This document shows, one piece after another, positions 1 through 9,559 of a DNA stretch of 64,000 nucleotides (positions are counted from its first letter, which is position 1; each line of letters opens with the position of its first letter). This DNA is from an uncultured Photobacterium sp. Lineage in GTDB: Bacteria > Pseudomonadota > Gammaproteobacteria > Enterobacterales > Vibrionaceae. Location of the stretch: the NCBI RefSeq assembly GCF_947502415.1, contig NZ_CANMZV010000001.1, positions 1 to 64,000 on the forward strand, written 5' to 3'. Made by a program: the position numbers and the translations under genes. The notes beneath the pieces are model-generated. The model was not told the DNA's origin. It was given only the letters and a program-made list of their open reading frames with translations, and did no database searches.

Positions 1-33
1 AAAGACTTGGTTTTTACACTCCAGGATACTGCT

Positions 34-951
34 ATGCACAATAATTACTTTTGTCGCACTTCAAAGTTGAAACTAAGAATTAAAACAACACTGGCTGCGA
101 TGCTTGCAGCTTCTCTTATTGGCTGCGCTGCTTCCCCGGCAACAGACATATCGGCAAAGGTGAAAGACGTAGCGATAACAGCTTCGGTTTGTTGCAATAC
201 ATATAGCGAATTTTCCTGGGTGCCAATGCAAGGGAATGAGATTGATTTTGCTATTGATGAATATTCTAAGGTAGGGCAGTTTGCAGAAGGGAATAGTTAT
301 TTTGCTGCTTTTGCATTACCTCAGAATGTCGAAAGAATGCGGGTGGGTTTGAAGAGCTGGATGAAAACATCGGGTGTATTTGCCCCCAAAGTTTTGCTGT
401 TAAGCCCTCAGTTTGAACCGGTAAAAACTATTGCTCTTGAAGATTTTGAGGTAAAGCCTTCGAATATATTTAGCCTTTCTAGCTATCAGAAGCGTTTCGT
501 GATGGAGCAAAGCAAAACTCCGTATATGGTTGTATATTCTCCGCTTGAGTACCGGGAAGGCAAAATTCAGATTCCGCATCCTGAACGAGTTCGTGCTGAA
601 GAGCTGGGTATGGCTAGACCAATGGTGACAGATCCGGTTATCCAGCATCGCAAATTTGGCTCGCTAGCTCTAGATTTGAAGCCGCTTAATTTACGCTCGT
701 ATCGAGCTGACCAGGCCGTCAGGGCTCCTGTAGTTCCTGCTGTTGTTTCAGAAACTCAACCTGTTACAAAGGTTGCTCCGGCGGCTATGAATGTGAAGAT
801 GCTACCGGAAACGGAGGCCTTTTATAACGTTCAAATTAAAGCGGCAGTTGAAAAGAACGATATGCATAAAGCACTTCAATTACTTGAAGAGGCCAAGCGT
901 GCAGGTTCAAGCTCGGCAGAAACAACGTTTATCGAGCTAATTAAGAAGTAA
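34..951 (+). CDS. malM: Maltose operon periplasmic/lipoprotein MalM
   Basis: Predicted 305-residue exported protein of the MalM family, an accessory protein of the maltose regulon whose exact role is unclear even in E. coli. The N-terminus has a basic stretch, a hydrophobic segment and a lipobox-like LAASLIGC, so it may be a lipoprotein. A central beta-rich part is followed by a Pro/Ala/Val linker and a short helical C-terminal repeat-like tail. The ATG at 34 is chosen because AGGA lies about 7 bases upstream; an upstream TTG at 7 is possible. The length is close to E. coli MalM (about 306). It is followed by a strong terminator and the other maltodextrin genes. lamB would be expected just upstream, outside the window. 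Confidence 0.85.
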   Translation: MHNNYFCRTSKLKLRIKTTLAAMLAASLIGCAASPATDISAKVKDVAITASVCCNTYSEFSWVPMQGNEIDFAIDEYSKVGQFAEGNSYFAAFALPQNVERMRVGLKSWMKTSGVFAPKVLLLSPQFEPVKTIALEDFEVKPSNIFSLSSYQKRFVMEQSKTPYMVVYSPLEYREGKIQIPHPERVRAEELGMARPMVTDPVIQHRKFGSLALDLKPLNLRSYRADQAVRAPVVPAVVSETQPVTKVAPAAMNVKMLPETEAFYNVQIKAAVEKNDMHKALQLLEEAKRAGSSSAETTFIELIKK

Positions 952-959
952 ATCACCAT

Positions 960-990
960 AGCGGGCAGGTTTCACCTGCCCGCTTTCATC
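960..990 (+). terminator. Rho-independent terminator after malM
   Basis: An 11-bp perfect inverted repeat (AGCGGGCAGGT / ACCTGCCCGCT) with a 3-base loop is followed by a T-rich run. It separates malM from the amylase gene 40 bases further on. Confidence 0.8.
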
Positions 991-1031
991 TTTTATCTCC
1001 TTTTCCTTTTTGCCTTCAGAGTTAACTTTCC

Positions 1032-2822
1032 ATGACTAAATCGAACACGCCCGAAAAACATGTCGTTTATCAGGTTTTTACTCGCTTGTTTGGCAATACA
1101 AATACAACCAACAAGCCTTGGGGAACGATTGAAGAAAACGGTGTCGGTAAATTTAATGATTTTACTGACAAAGCACTGCAAGAGATCAAACAGCTGGGTG
1201 TCAGCCACATTTGGTATACAGGTGTCCCACATCACGCTTTGGTTAGAGACTATAGTCAGTATGGGATCGCAGCGGATCATCCTAGTGTTGTGAAAGGGCG
1301 GGCTGGTTCACCATATGCTGTTAAAGATTATTACAACGTTAATCCGGATTTAGCAGAAGACCCGGCGAATCGTTTGGATGAGTTCAAAGCTTTGATTGAA
1401 CGAAGCCATCGCAATGGGCTGAAAGTGATTATTGATATTGTCCCCAACCATGTCGCTCGTCGCTATCAGGGGCTGACAAACCCTGAAGGTGTTGAAGACT
1501 TTGGTGCTTCAGATAATACGTCGGCAGTCTATCATCGCGACAATAACTTCTATTACATTCCGGGTGAAGCATTTCAGGTTCCTGAAGCTAAGAATGGTTA
1601 CCTGCCTCTCGGTGGTGAGGCGCATCCTGATTTGGCAGAGCCTTATGACGAATTCCCGGCTAAATGGACAGGAAATGGCACTCGTCTGGCACAGCCAAAA
1701 TTTGATGACTGGTATGAGACCGTTAAGGTCAATTACGGGGTAAGACCGGATGGCAGCAAGGATTTTGATGAGTTACCTTTAGGTTATGAGCTTCTTGAAC
1801 ATTCTGCGCATCATCAGTTCTGGCAGGATAAATGTGTCCCGGATTCCTGGAATAAGTTCCGTGATATCGCCTTGTATTGGCTTGACCTTGGGGTTGATGG
1901 TTTCCGTTACGACATGGCTGAGATGGTGCCTGTTGAGTTCTGGAGCTTTATGAACTCATCGATCAAACACGTCAATCCTGATGCATTCCTGATGGCAGAG
2001 GTTTATCAGCCGCAGCTTTACCGGGATTATATCCACCTGGGTAAAATGGATTATCTGTACGATAAAGTTGATTTGTATGATTCGCTGAAACTTATTATGC
2101 AAGGGCGCGGCTCAACGGATAATATCGTTGGTGTACAGGAGCAGCTATTAGATATTGAACACCATATGGTGCATTTTCTTGATAACCATGATGAACAAAG
2201 GTTAGCCAGTCCGGAATTTGCAGGTGATGCGGATAAAGGCAAGCCGGCAATGTTGGTTTCGACGACATTAAGTACCTCACCAACCATGGTTTATTTCGGT
2301 CAGGAAGTCGGTGAATCCGCAGCGGAAGATGCCGGCTTTGGTCTGCATTCTCGGACGACGATTTTTGATTATTTCGGGGTACCAAATTATCAGCGTTGGA
2401 TGAATGACGGAAAGTTCGATGGGGGCTTGTTAACCGAACAAGAACGAGCGCTTCGCGACTTTTATCAGCGTTTGTTGAATTTCTTGTTAACGAGCTCTGC
2501 GATGACCGGCAAGTATCTGGAAATCCATCTCTACAATCGAGCGCATAGCGAACATTACAATGAATCCTTGTTTTGCTTTAGCCGTTTTGATGAGCAGCAG
2601 AAGCTGCTGATTGTGGTTAATTTTGCGGATGTTAATCAGGGAATGGTTAAGGTCAAACTGCCTGCGGCATTGCTTGATGCCTGGCAGCTCGGAGAGGGTC
2701 TGTATGTATTGACAGAGCAGCTCTATGGAAACGAGCAGGTCCATTTATTTGTTGCTGATGGGGACGGTGAAGCAATTATAGAGCTACCTGCATTAGCTGC
2801 AAAAATCTATCAATTGGGTTAA
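1032..2822 (+). CDS. Cytoplasmic alpha-amylase family (GH13) glycosidase
   Basis: A 596-residue glycoside hydrolase of family 13, expected to cleave alpha-1,4 bonds of maltodextrins. No signal peptide is visible, so it should act in the cytoplasm on imported or stored dextrins. The GH13 motifs are present in order: DIVPNH (region I), GFRYDMAE with nucleophile D294, MAEVYQP with acid/base E323, and FLDNHDEQ with D384. The last ~100 residues look like the usual beta-sandwich domain C. It lies between malM and a second malE inside the maltose region, which supports a maltodextrin role. The exact specificity (amylase, maltodextrin glucosidase or related) cannot be set from sequence alone. Confidence 0.85.
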   Translation: MTKSNTPEKHVVYQVFTRLFGNTNTTNKPWGTIEENGVGKFNDFTDKALQEIKQLGVSHIWYTGVPHHALVRDYSQYGIAADHPSVVKGRAGSPYAVKDYYNVNPDLAEDPANRLDEFKALIERSHRNGLKVIIDIVPNHVARRYQGLTNPEGVEDFGASDNTSAVYHRDNNFYYIPGEAFQVPEAKNGYLPLGGEAHPDLAEPYDEFPAKWTGNGTRLAQPKFDDWYETVKVNYGVRPDGSKDFDELPLGYELLEHSAHHQFWQDKCVPDSWNKFRDIALYWLDLGVDGFRYDMAEMVPVEFWSFMNSSIKHVNPDAFLMAEVYQPQLYRDYIHLGKMDYLYDKVDLYDSLKLIMQGRGSTDNIVGVQEQLLDIEHHMVHFLDNHDEQRLASPEFAGDADKGKPAMLVSTTLSTSPTMVYFGQEVGESAAEDAGFGLHSRTTIFDYFGVPNYQRWMNDGKFDGGLLTEQERALRDFYQRLLNFLLTSSAMTGKYLEIHLYNRAHSEHYNESLFCFSRFDEQQKLLIVVNFADVNQGMVKVKLPAALLDAWQLGEGLYVLTEQLYGNEQVHLFVADGDGEAIIELPALAAKIYQLG

Positions 2823-2845
2823 TTATACAGCCTGAATATTCTATT

Positions 2846-2872
2846 CAAAGCCGCTGATTATCAGCGGCTTTG
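2846..2872 (+). terminator. Terminator after GH13 gene
   Basis: A 12-bp perfect stem (CAAAGCCGCTGA / TCAGCGGCTTTG) with loop TTA lies directly behind the amylase gene. The following T-run is short, so termination may be partial. Confidence 0.65.
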
Positions 2873-2892
2873 TTGTCTTCAGAGCAACAGAA

Positions 2893-2908
2893 TGTGTTTA
2901 GTTTCACA
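2893..2908 (+). promoter_or_regulatory. CRP-binding site upstream of second malE
   Basis: TGTGT-6 bases-TCACA is nearly the CRP consensus TGTGA-N6-TCACA. It sits just upstream of the MalT box cluster, the normal order in CRP/MalT co-activated promoters. Confidence 0.6.
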
Positions 2909-2927
2909 GAGTTGATAGAAACCTTCT

Positions 2928-2974
2928 GGGGGCGTAGGGAGGGGGAGGATGATCAATGAGCATGGGGGGAGGAG
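2928..2974 (+). promoter_or_regulatory. Cluster of three MalT-box-like G-rich sites
   Basis: Three direct G-rich elements resemble the MalT box GGGGA(T/G)GAGG: GGGGGCGTAGG at 2928, GGGGGAGGATG at 2941 and GGGGGGAGGAG at 2964. They lie 55-100 bases before the malE paralog and downstream of a CRP site. The first element is repeated exactly upstream of the other malE at 9440. Confidence 0.65.
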
Positions 2975-3029
2975 AATGCATTTATCGATGAAAACAACAA
3001 CTCGATAAAAATAACAACGGGAATTGATG

Positions 3030-4214
3030 ATGAAACATATGCTTAAAACTCTGACCCTTTGCTCGCTTTCTGCCGCAATTGCTTTTCCGATGGTAGCTTC
3101 CGCTGCAATGCAGGAAGGAAAAATTCTGATCTGGATTAATGGTGATAAAGGCTACGACGGCCTGGCTGAAGTTGGCCGTCAGTTTGAAGAAGAGACCGGT
3201 GTTAAGGTAAACGTCCAGTACCCTGAATCTCTTGAGGCTAAGTTTCAGCAGGTAGCGGCAACAGGTGGCGGCCCTGACATTATTTTCTGGGCACACGATC
3301 GTTTTGGTGGTTATGCCAAGTCCGGCCTGCTGGCAGAAGTTCATCCATCAGAAGAGTTTAAGCAGAAGCTCGTCGATTTCAGCTGGGATGCAGTGACTTA
3401 CGAAGGCAAGCTTGTCGGTTATCCCGTTGCCGTCGAGTCTCCATCTCTGATTTACAACAAAGATCTTTTGCCGGAGCCACCTAAGACCTGGGAAGCGCTG
3501 GTAGAGATCGAAAAGCAAATGAAGGCAAAAGGTAAGAAAGCCATCATGTGGGATGTGAAAAACGCCTACTTCACCTGGCCAATGATTTCGGCCAACGGTG
3601 GTTATGCATTTAAGAAAACCGAAACAGGCTTTGATGGTAAGCAGGTCGGTGTAAATAGTAAGGCGGGTATTGTTGGCTTGAGCTTCTTGGTTGATTTGGT
3701 GAAGAAAGGTGTTGTTTCTCCGGATATGGATTACGCAGTTTCTGAGTCTGAGTTTAATAAGGGCAATGTCGCCATGACTATCAATGGCCCGTGGGCATGG
3801 GGCAACCTTGAGAAGTCTAAGCTGAATTACGGCGTTGCTGTACTGCCAACGTTGAATGGCGGGACATCTAACCCGTTCGTTGGCGTTTTGAGTGCCGGTA
3901 TTAATGCTGCCAGCCCTAATAAAGACTTGTCTGTCGAGTTTATTGAGAACTACTTGCTGACTAACGAAGGCCTGAATAAAATTAATGATGACAAACCTTT
4001 AGGTGCGGTTACATTGAAGTCATTCCAGAATATCCTGTCGAAAGATAGCCGAATTGCTGCAACGATGACGAACGCGCAAAATGGCGAAATCATGCCGAAC
4101 ATACCGGAAATGACTTCATATTGGTTTGCGGAAGGTGCTGCAATTGAAAATGCATTGCTAGGTCGCCAGACAGTGAAAGAAGCGCTGGATACGGCGGCTT
4201 TGCAAATCAAATAA
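3030..4214 (+). CDS. malE: Maltose/maltodextrin-binding protein MalE, second copy
   Basis: A 394-residue periplasmic solute-binding protein for maltose/maltodextrin, closely similar along its length to the MalE at 9560 (shared [24 protein letters not shown] and MTINGPW blocks). An N-terminal signal peptide ends near ASA-AMQEG. Of three consecutive start codons (TTG ATG ATG), the last is chosen because GGGA lies 7 bases upstream. It has its own CRP and MalT sites and is not followed by membrane components, so it presumably delivers substrate to the same MalFGK2 complex. The paralog may have a different sugar-length preference or expression pattern (inference). Confidence 0.85.
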   Translation: MKHMLKTLTLCSLSAAIAFPMVASAAMQEGKILIWINGDKGYDGLAEVGRQFEEETGVKVNVQYPESLEAKFQQVAATGGGPDIIFWAHDRFGGYAKSGLLAEVHPSEEFKQKLVDFSWDAVTYEGKLVGYPVAVESPSLIYNKDLLPEPPKTWEALVEIEKQMKAKGKKAIMWDVKNAYFTWPMISANGGYAFKKTETGFDGKQVGVNSKAGIVGLSFLVDLVKKGVVSPDMDYAVSESEFNKGNVAMTINGPWAWGNLEKSKLNYGVAVLPTLNGGTSNPFVGVLSAGINAASPNKDLSVEFIENYLLTNEGLNKINDDKPLGAVTLKSFQNILSKDSRIAATMTNAQNGEIMPNIPEMTSYWFAEGAAIENALLGRQTVKEALDTAALQIK

Positions 4215-4353
4215 TGGATAGAACACCTATGTAAATTGGGTGAATAAATGTCTTTCAATGCGCCCGCCTGGTCTGCGCATTCTTATTTGAAGAACGTATT
4301 TTAGTCCTGAATGGCTGGCCAATAGCCATACTGGCGACGGATAAGGAACAGAT

Positions 4354-7149
4354 GTGAACGGGTTAGTGCAGGCTCCGTATAGTGAGCAGTTATATGTGAA
4401 AGGTACCTTTAATGGCTGGGGTGATGACACTCCAATGGCTTATATGGGGGCGGGGTGCTATCAGGCGGTAATTTGTCTTTCGGCAGATCAGCATAGTTTT
4501 AAGGTTTCCGATCAGCAAGGTAGTGAAGGGCTGACGTTTTCGGCAGATAAGTACAAGTCTGTGGTGTGTAAGTTGGATCAAGTTCAGGCTTTAGTGCCGG
4601 CTAAAGGGATTGGTAATGATCTGACGTTTTGGGCTCCGGAAACAGGACTGTATACAATTTCGCTTAACGTAAAAGATCAGAAACCGTTAATGATAATTGC
4701 AGCTGGTGGCGATAACAGTGATGCAGAACTAAGCCGCGAACTTGTAGAGCTTGAAGTGGCTGTTAGTGCCGGTTACGCTCAGTTGCACGCCAAATCTGAG
4801 CCTGTGTTAGCACCTGATATACTGTTCGATCATCTGGCAATTAAAGCTCAGGAAAGTGTTCCGTTCGTGTTCGGTGATAATGTGGACGGTTATTTTGAAG
4901 GGGTTACTCACGGTTTTGTTGCATCAGGAAAATACCGCCATAAACAGGGTTGGTATCTGGGCTCTTTTGCATCTTTTGTTGATGGAAAAATCAATGATAA
5001 GTGCTTGGCAACTGATGCAGAGATTTTGCCATATGGTGTAACTCACCATTATTCCAACCATAGCCGCGATACATTTATGTTGCTTTCGCAGCAGCGAGCA
5101 GTGGCATTGACGGTATGCTTACCACAGGCGGCCAAGCTGGCATTGGCTCCACAATTGAACCTTGGCCTGAATGCCTCTTCAGTAAAGGCATTTGAAAACG
5201 GTGTTGTGTATGTATTGGATCCGGCTTTGCGGCAGGACAATACCCCATCGTTCATTGCACTTTGCGCAGACAAGCCATTTCGTTTCAAAGAAGTTACTTT
5301 TTCCCAGATGCCTGCGCTGAAAGATGTGATGCACCTGAATGGTAATCACGTTAAGCCAGTTATTGAAACGCTGGAGGATGAAATTAGCCTGACACTGTAT
5401 ATTGCGTTTGCTGAGAGCGAAGCTGAGGCAATTGCTCTGGCTAATCAGCAGCTTGAGCAAGATGGTTACGTCATGCACCAGCAACAAACCTATGACATGC
5501 TGACCCATTCTTACATCTGGACATCAGATCTTGAATATAACCGGGCGCTGATGTGGGCTAAGGCATCAGGTAAGGTTTTCGTCTCTAATGAGTTTGGAAA
5601 AGGGATCTGGGCCGGATTACCGTGGTTCAAGGACTGCTGGGGACGTGATTCATTTATTGCGTTGCCGGGGATCACTCTGGTTAATGGTGATTTCAGCGAT
5701 GCAAAAAAAATTATTGATAATTTTGCCTCAATGCAGTTGACGGATGAGAAGCACATTAATTACGGTCGTATTCCGAACCGGGTTACCAGCCTGACCAATA
5801 TTATTTATAACACCACCGACGGTACGCCGTGGATGGTCCGCGAGGTATGGGATTACCTGCGTTATAGCGGTGACATTGAATATGCTCGCGCGATTTATCC
5901 GGTTGTGCAAACTTACATCGATGGTATCGAAAAAAATTATCTTGATCAGCATGGTTTGATGACTCATCGCGATCCGGATACCTGGATGGATGCTAAGTTG
6001 GAAGGGAAGCTTCCTTGGTCAGCTCGTGGTAACCGAGCTAATGATATTCAGGCTTTGTGGTATACCAGCCTGAAAGTGGCGGTGGAGCTGGCTCGTATCA
6101 ATCAGGATGAGAATAGCGAATTGCGTTATCAGGCAATGGCGGATAACGTGCAGGCGAGCTTCCAGCAATTGTTCTGGGATAAAGAACAAGGTTTACTGGC
6201 TGATCGCTTATGCGAAGATGACAGCCGTGATTTACAGGTGCGTCCGAACCAGCTGATGGCGCTGAGTGTGCCTTTTGACGGCGCACTGGTCGACAAGGTG
6301 ATTGGAGCTAATATTGTAAGGAATGCGGTGACGGAGTTGTTGTTTCCGTGGGGGATCACATCGTTATCGCAGAAAGATCCTATCTTCCATCCTTATCATG
6401 CGAATCGTGAGGAATACCATAAGGACGCCGCTTATCATAATGGTACGATTTGGGGCTGGAATGCGGGCTTTACCGTGACAGGCTTACTGCAATATGGCTA
6501 TACAGACTTTGCTTATGAGTTGACTAAAAATTTGTCACAGCAAATTTTGTCGATTGGCCACTGTGGTGCGATGAGCGAGAATTTGGATGCTTTCCTTGAT
6601 GCCAAGGGGCAGCTAACTACAACTGGTACTTATGCCCAGGCTTGGTCGGTTTCAGAATTTACCCGTAATGGTTATCAGGATTATGTCGGGTTTACACCGG
6701 ATCTGCTGGCTGGAAAAGTGATTTTGTCACCGAGTTTGCCGTCTGTGTGGAAGTCGTTCGATGCCAGTCTGCGCTTTGCCGGGAACAATGCCTTGGTTGT
6801 TGATTTTGTACGACAGCCAGGCGGTAATGAAGTGTATCGTCTTAATTATCAGCAACCAGCGGATATTGCTCTTGAACTGGTGCTGACAGCAAGTAATAAA
6901 GCTAAGTACTTACTATCGTTTTCTGGTACTTCTTTGCCGGTAATGGTAGCGTTTAATCCGGCTCTAGCTCAAGCTGAAGTCAATGGCAAGTCGGTAGTAC
7001 TGACTTGTGTCCAGCAGAGTTATCTGGTGGAAATTGGCTCATTGGAATTTGCCCAACCCGATACAGATCGTGATTATCCGGTTTTGCGTATTAGCCATGT
7101 TTTGCAACAGCAAGTTGAGGTAAGTGACTTGAGCAAAGCTGTCGATTAG
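4354..7149 (+). CDS. Amylo-alpha-1,6-glucosidase-type (GH133) debranching protein
   Basis: A 931-residue protein. Residues 10-50 (YVKGTFNGW) look like a CBM48/CBM20-type starch-binding module, followed by a beta-rich N-domain typical of glycogen debranching enzymes. The C-terminal half is the (alpha/alpha)6 catalytic domain with the hallmark LPWFKDCWGRDSFIALPG around residue 430, and later YHNGTIWGWNAGF. The family hydrolyses alpha-1,6 branch points of glycogen or limit dextrins. The GTG at 4354 is chosen because AAGGA lies 6 bases upstream. It is cytoplasmic (no signal peptide) and completes the maltodextrin set with the GH13 enzyme. It ends before a strong terminator. Confidence 0.8.
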   Translation: MNGLVQAPYSEQLYVKGTFNGWGDDTPMAYMGAGCYQAVICLSADQHSFKVSDQQGSEGLTFSADKYKSVVCKLDQVQALVPAKGIGNDLTFWAPETGLYTISLNVKDQKPLMIIAAGGDNSDAELSRELVELEVAVSAGYAQLHAKSEPVLAPDILFDHLAIKAQESVPFVFGDNVDGYFEGVTHGFVASGKYRHKQGWYLGSFASFVDGKINDKCLATDAEILPYGVTHHYSNHSRDTFMLLSQQRAVALTVCLPQAAKLALAPQLNLGLNASSVKAFENGVVYVLDPALRQDNTPSFIALCADKPFRFKEVTFSQMPALKDVMHLNGNHVKPVIETLEDEISLTLYIAFAESEAEAIALANQQLEQDGYVMHQQQTYDMLTHSYIWTSDLEYNRALMWAKASGKVFVSNEFGKGIWAGLPWFKDCWGRDSFIALPGITLVNGDFSDAKKIIDNFASMQLTDEKHINYGRIPNRVTSLTNIIYNTTDGTPWMVREVWDYLRYSGDIEYARAIYPVVQTYIDGIEKNYLDQHGLMTHRDPDTWMDAKLEGKLPWSARGNRANDIQALWYTSLKVAVELARINQDENSELRYQAMADNVQASFQQLFWDKEQGLLADRLCEDDSRDLQVRPNQLMALSVPFDGALVDKVIGANIVRNAVTELLFPWGITSLSQKDPIFHPYHANREEYHKDAAYHNGTIWGWNAGFTVTGLLQYGYTDFAYELTKNLSQQILSIGHCGAMSENLDAFLDAKGQLTTTGTYAQAWSVSEFTRNGYQDYVGFTPDLLAGKVILSPSLPSVWKSFDASLRFAGNNALVVDFVRQPGGNEVYRLNYQQPADIALELVLTASNKAKYLLSFSGTSLPVMVAFNPALAQAEVNGKSVVLTCVQQSYLVEIGSLEFAQPDTDRDYPVLRISHVLQQQVEVSDLSKAVD

Positions 7150-7174
7150 TGAGAACAGAGCCACAATAAAAACA

Positions 7175-7204
7175 AACGCCGCTCAAGATGAGCGGCGTTT
7201 TATG
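7175..7204 (+). terminator. Terminator after debranching enzyme gene
   Basis: A 10-bp perfect stem AACGCCGCTC / GAGCGGCGTT with a 5-base loop, followed by a short T-run. Confidence 0.75.
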
Positions 7205-7258
7205 TCTATGGCCGTTGGTATAATCGGGCACCTTATCGGTTAAAGAACACCGTGCGAG

Positions 7259-7453
7259 CTATTTAGAATCCTCATCCGTGAACACTCGACCTTCAATGGA
7301 GTAAGGCTCGCGCTCATCATATTGATTGATATTGCTTTGGCCCCTGAGTTTTTTGATTTTGACTTCAAGCGCTTTGGCCTCCTGATAGTTACCTTCTTGA
7401 TATGCCATATAGATTCGTTGCTCGATATCTTCGATTCTGTCGTGGCTGCTCAT
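7259..7453 (-). CDS. Small conserved-looking hypothetical protein
   Basis: A 64-residue charged protein, predicted mostly helical in its first 40 residues (MSSHDRIEDIEQRIYMAYQE), with no signal peptide, membrane segment or Cys. The ATG at complement 7453 is preferred over one 18 bases upstream because GGAGG lies about 8 bases before it and the upstream ATG overlaps that site. Function unknown. It stands alone between the debranching gene and malK. Confidence 0.6.
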   Translation of the reverse strand: MSSHDRIEDIEQRIYMAYQEGNYQEAKALEVKIKKLRGQSNINQYDEREPYSIEGRVFTDEDSK

Positions 7454-7760
7454 GTAATGATCCTCCATCAAAAGATATTTCTAGATATCTAATACCAAAC
7501 CAACATAAATTTTTTATACCGAAAATTAATTAGTTTGATATATCCGGGTGATTCCCTAAATTGCTTACGTAGCCTGTGATGCTGAAGATCACCAGCCATT
7601 TAAGTCTAGGTGTGATGAGCAGGGCTCACCACTCATTACCGGGCTTTACGGCCATAAAATTACTTTATTATCTCCAGGTAGCGTGTTGCCCAGGCATTTA
7701 TCCAATGAACAGGTGCCGAGGGGGGCTTTGTAACAAGTACAAAGAAAGGTAAGCGATCAC
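7454..7760. other. Intergenic stretch upstream of small ORF
   Basis: No supported gene. It contains the AT-rich upstream region of the small minus-strand ORF and otherwise unremarkable sequence up to the malK terminator. Confidence 0.5.
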
Positions 7761-7797
7761 AAAAAAAGCGCTGTCAGTAAACTGGAACAGCGCTTTT
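7761..7797 (-). terminator. malK terminator
   Basis: Inverted repeat AAAAGCGCTGT / ACAGCGCTTTT with a ~10-base loop; on the minus strand it ends in a run of seven T. It lies just beyond the malK stop codon. Confidence 0.75.
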
Positions 7798-7817
7798 CGT
7801 TTAGAGGAAATTAGCTT

Positions 7818-8927
7818 TTACACGCCCGGTTCTTTGTACAGACGGCGGCATGCACGGCCATCACTGTGGAACAGGTGGCAGCGGTGGGCTGGAATACCAA
7901 ATTTGAAGCTATCACCTGCTTCTACGTCCAGTGTATCTGGGCGGCGGTAGATAAAGTCGGCATCTACGTGTTCAAGATGCAGGTAAGCCTGGGTCTCGTA
8001 GCCAAGTTTTTCAACAACTTGAACTTTACCTTCAACACATGCTTCGCCTTCGTCACATGGAACCAGGTGTTCAGGACGGATACCTAACGACATACGGTCA
8101 CCTTTTGTTACGGTTGTACCGTCAACAGGGATCCAGAAGGCATTACCGTCAGCCATTTGAACCATCACTCGCTCATCTTCTGCCTCTTCGATGAATACGC
8201 TCATGAAGTTCATTTTCGGTGAGCCGATAAAGCCCGCGACAAAACGGTTTTGCGGGTAGTGGTATAGCTCTAGTGGTTTACCGACCTGAGAAACATAACC
8301 ACCATCCAGTACGACGATCTTCTGTGCCATTGTCATGGCTTCGATCTGGTCGTGGGTAACGTAGATCATGGTACAACCCAGCTGTTTGTGCAGCTTGGCA
8401 ATTTCAATACGCATCTGGACACGAAGCGCGGCATCCAGATTAGATAGCGGTTCATCAAGAAGGAATACGTTCGGTTGGGAAACGATAGTACGGCCGATGG
8501 CGACACGCTGGCGCTGACCACCTGAAAGTGCTTTAGGCTTACGTTCTAGCAGGTGACCCAGTTGGAGAATATCAGCAGCATGATCAACACGTTGTTTGGT
8601 TTCAGCTTTGTCTGCTTTTGCCAGCTTCATACCAAAAGACATGTTGTCGAACAGGTTAAGGTGTGGATACAGGGCGTAAGACTGGAAAACCATACCAACG
8701 CCGCGTTCAGAAGGAGGAACCTCGTTCATGCGTTCTTCGCCGATGTAAAGATCACCGGAAGTAATGTCTTCTAAGCCCGCGATACAACGAAGAAGGGTCG
8801 ATTTACCACAGCCTGAAGGCCCTACAAAAACAACGAATTCGCCTTCAGCAATATCGAGATCAACGTTCTTGGAAATCAGGTTATCTCCATATGCTTTACA
8901 TACATTTCGTAAAGTGACACTCGCCAT
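7818..8927 (-). CDS. malK: Maltose/maltodextrin ABC transporter ATPase MalK
   Basis: A 369-residue ATP-binding subunit that powers MalFG import of maltodextrins at the inner face of the membrane. It shows Walker [10 protein letters not shown] near residue 36, signature LSGGQRQR, Walker B VFLLDEP, the H-loop YVTHD, and a C-terminal TOBE/regulatory domain (IRPEHL). Length matches E. coli MalK (371). It is divergent from malEFG and shares a ~630-base regulatory region with it, as in enterobacteria. In E. coli the C-terminal domain also sequesters MalT; that is probably conserved here (inference). Confidence 0.95.
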   Translation of the reverse strand: MASVTLRNVCKAYGDNLISKNVDLDIAEGEFVVFVGPSGCGKSTLLRCIAGLEDITSGDLYIGEERMNEVPPSERGVGMVFQSYALYPHLNLFDNMSFGMKLAKADKAETKQRVDHAADILQLGHLLERKPKALSGGQRQRVAIGRTIVSQPNVFLLDEPLSNLDAALRVQMRIEIAKLHKQLGCTMIYVTHDQIEAMTMAQKIVVLDGGYVSQVGKPLELYHYPQNRFVAGFIGSPKMNFMSVFIEEAEDERVMVQMADGNAFWIPVDGTTVTKGDRMSLGIRPEHLVPCDEGEACVEGKVQVVEKLGYETQAYLHLEHVDADFIYRRPDTLDVEAGDSFKFGIPAHRCHLFHSDGRACRRLYKEPGV

Positions 8928-9247
8928 CGAGCCTATTCCTCTAAGTTTGTTGTTGCCTGCAAGGCTTCTCTTTGCGGCATGATATTCACGCCAGGCCTTA
9001 CGGGTAAAGAATTTTTATTCGGTGTAGTGAAGAAAAAAACGGGTAGCGTGTGTTGCACTCAGGCAGTGGAATGAACTGCTACCCTGACCAATTCCACTTT
9101 ACTTACTTCCCCAAGAAGTAAAGCGGTTCTGTCGTTTCCAATAAAAGTGGTTACTGTGAAAGTTAAAACTGCATAAAACAGAACAGTAAAAGCATCTTCA
9201 TCTACCCATTGGGTATGGCTGTATTCTTACCTAGCTGGCACAGGGAA

Positions 9248-9294
9248 ACATCCTCCTTATTCATTATTTAAAAGGTGGATGAGGGGGGGAGGAG
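9248..9294. promoter_or_regulatory. MalT-box-like sites in malK-malE divergent region (malK-proximal set)
   Basis: ATCCTCC at 9250 (reverse orientation, reading GGAGGAT towards malK) and the plus-strand GGTGGATGAGG at 9274 running into GGGGAGGAG up to 9294 fit the MalT box GGGGA(T/G)GAGG. Together with the second cluster near 9440 they frame a shared CRP-controlled promoter region. Confidence 0.6.
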
Positions 9295-9352
9295 TGCTTG
9301 GATCACATTTTAATATTCCGCTTGCTGATGAGGTTATTTATTACCAGTACCA

Positions 9353-9368
9353 TGTGCGTTGTATCACA
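9353..9368 (+). promoter_or_regulatory. CRP-binding site in malK-malE intergenic region
   Basis: TGTGC-6 bases-TCACA differs from the CRP consensus at one half-site base. It lies centrally between the two MalT-box clusters, as expected for a looped malEp-malKp control region. Confidence 0.6.
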
Positions 9369-9439
9369 ATCAGGTGTTGTTTTTAGATCTCTGTCACTAA
9401 CCGAAACGACAGAGATCACGCTTTTAAATCGAAGGGTTA

Positions 9440-9462
9440 GGGGGCGTAGGGCGTAGGATGAT
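9440..9462 (+). promoter_or_regulatory. MalT-box-like sites, malE-proximal set
   Basis: GGGGGCGTAGG at 9440, identical to the element at 2928, is followed immediately by GCGTAGGATGAT. This is about 100 bases before the malE start. Confidence 0.55.
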
Positions 9463-9559
9463 GCCGGGTGCTCACTCCTGATGGATGATACAGGCTGAAA
9501 ATTGTGCTGCAGAGTAGGTTCTGGAGTACGAAATATAACAATCATGAAGGATGTTAAAA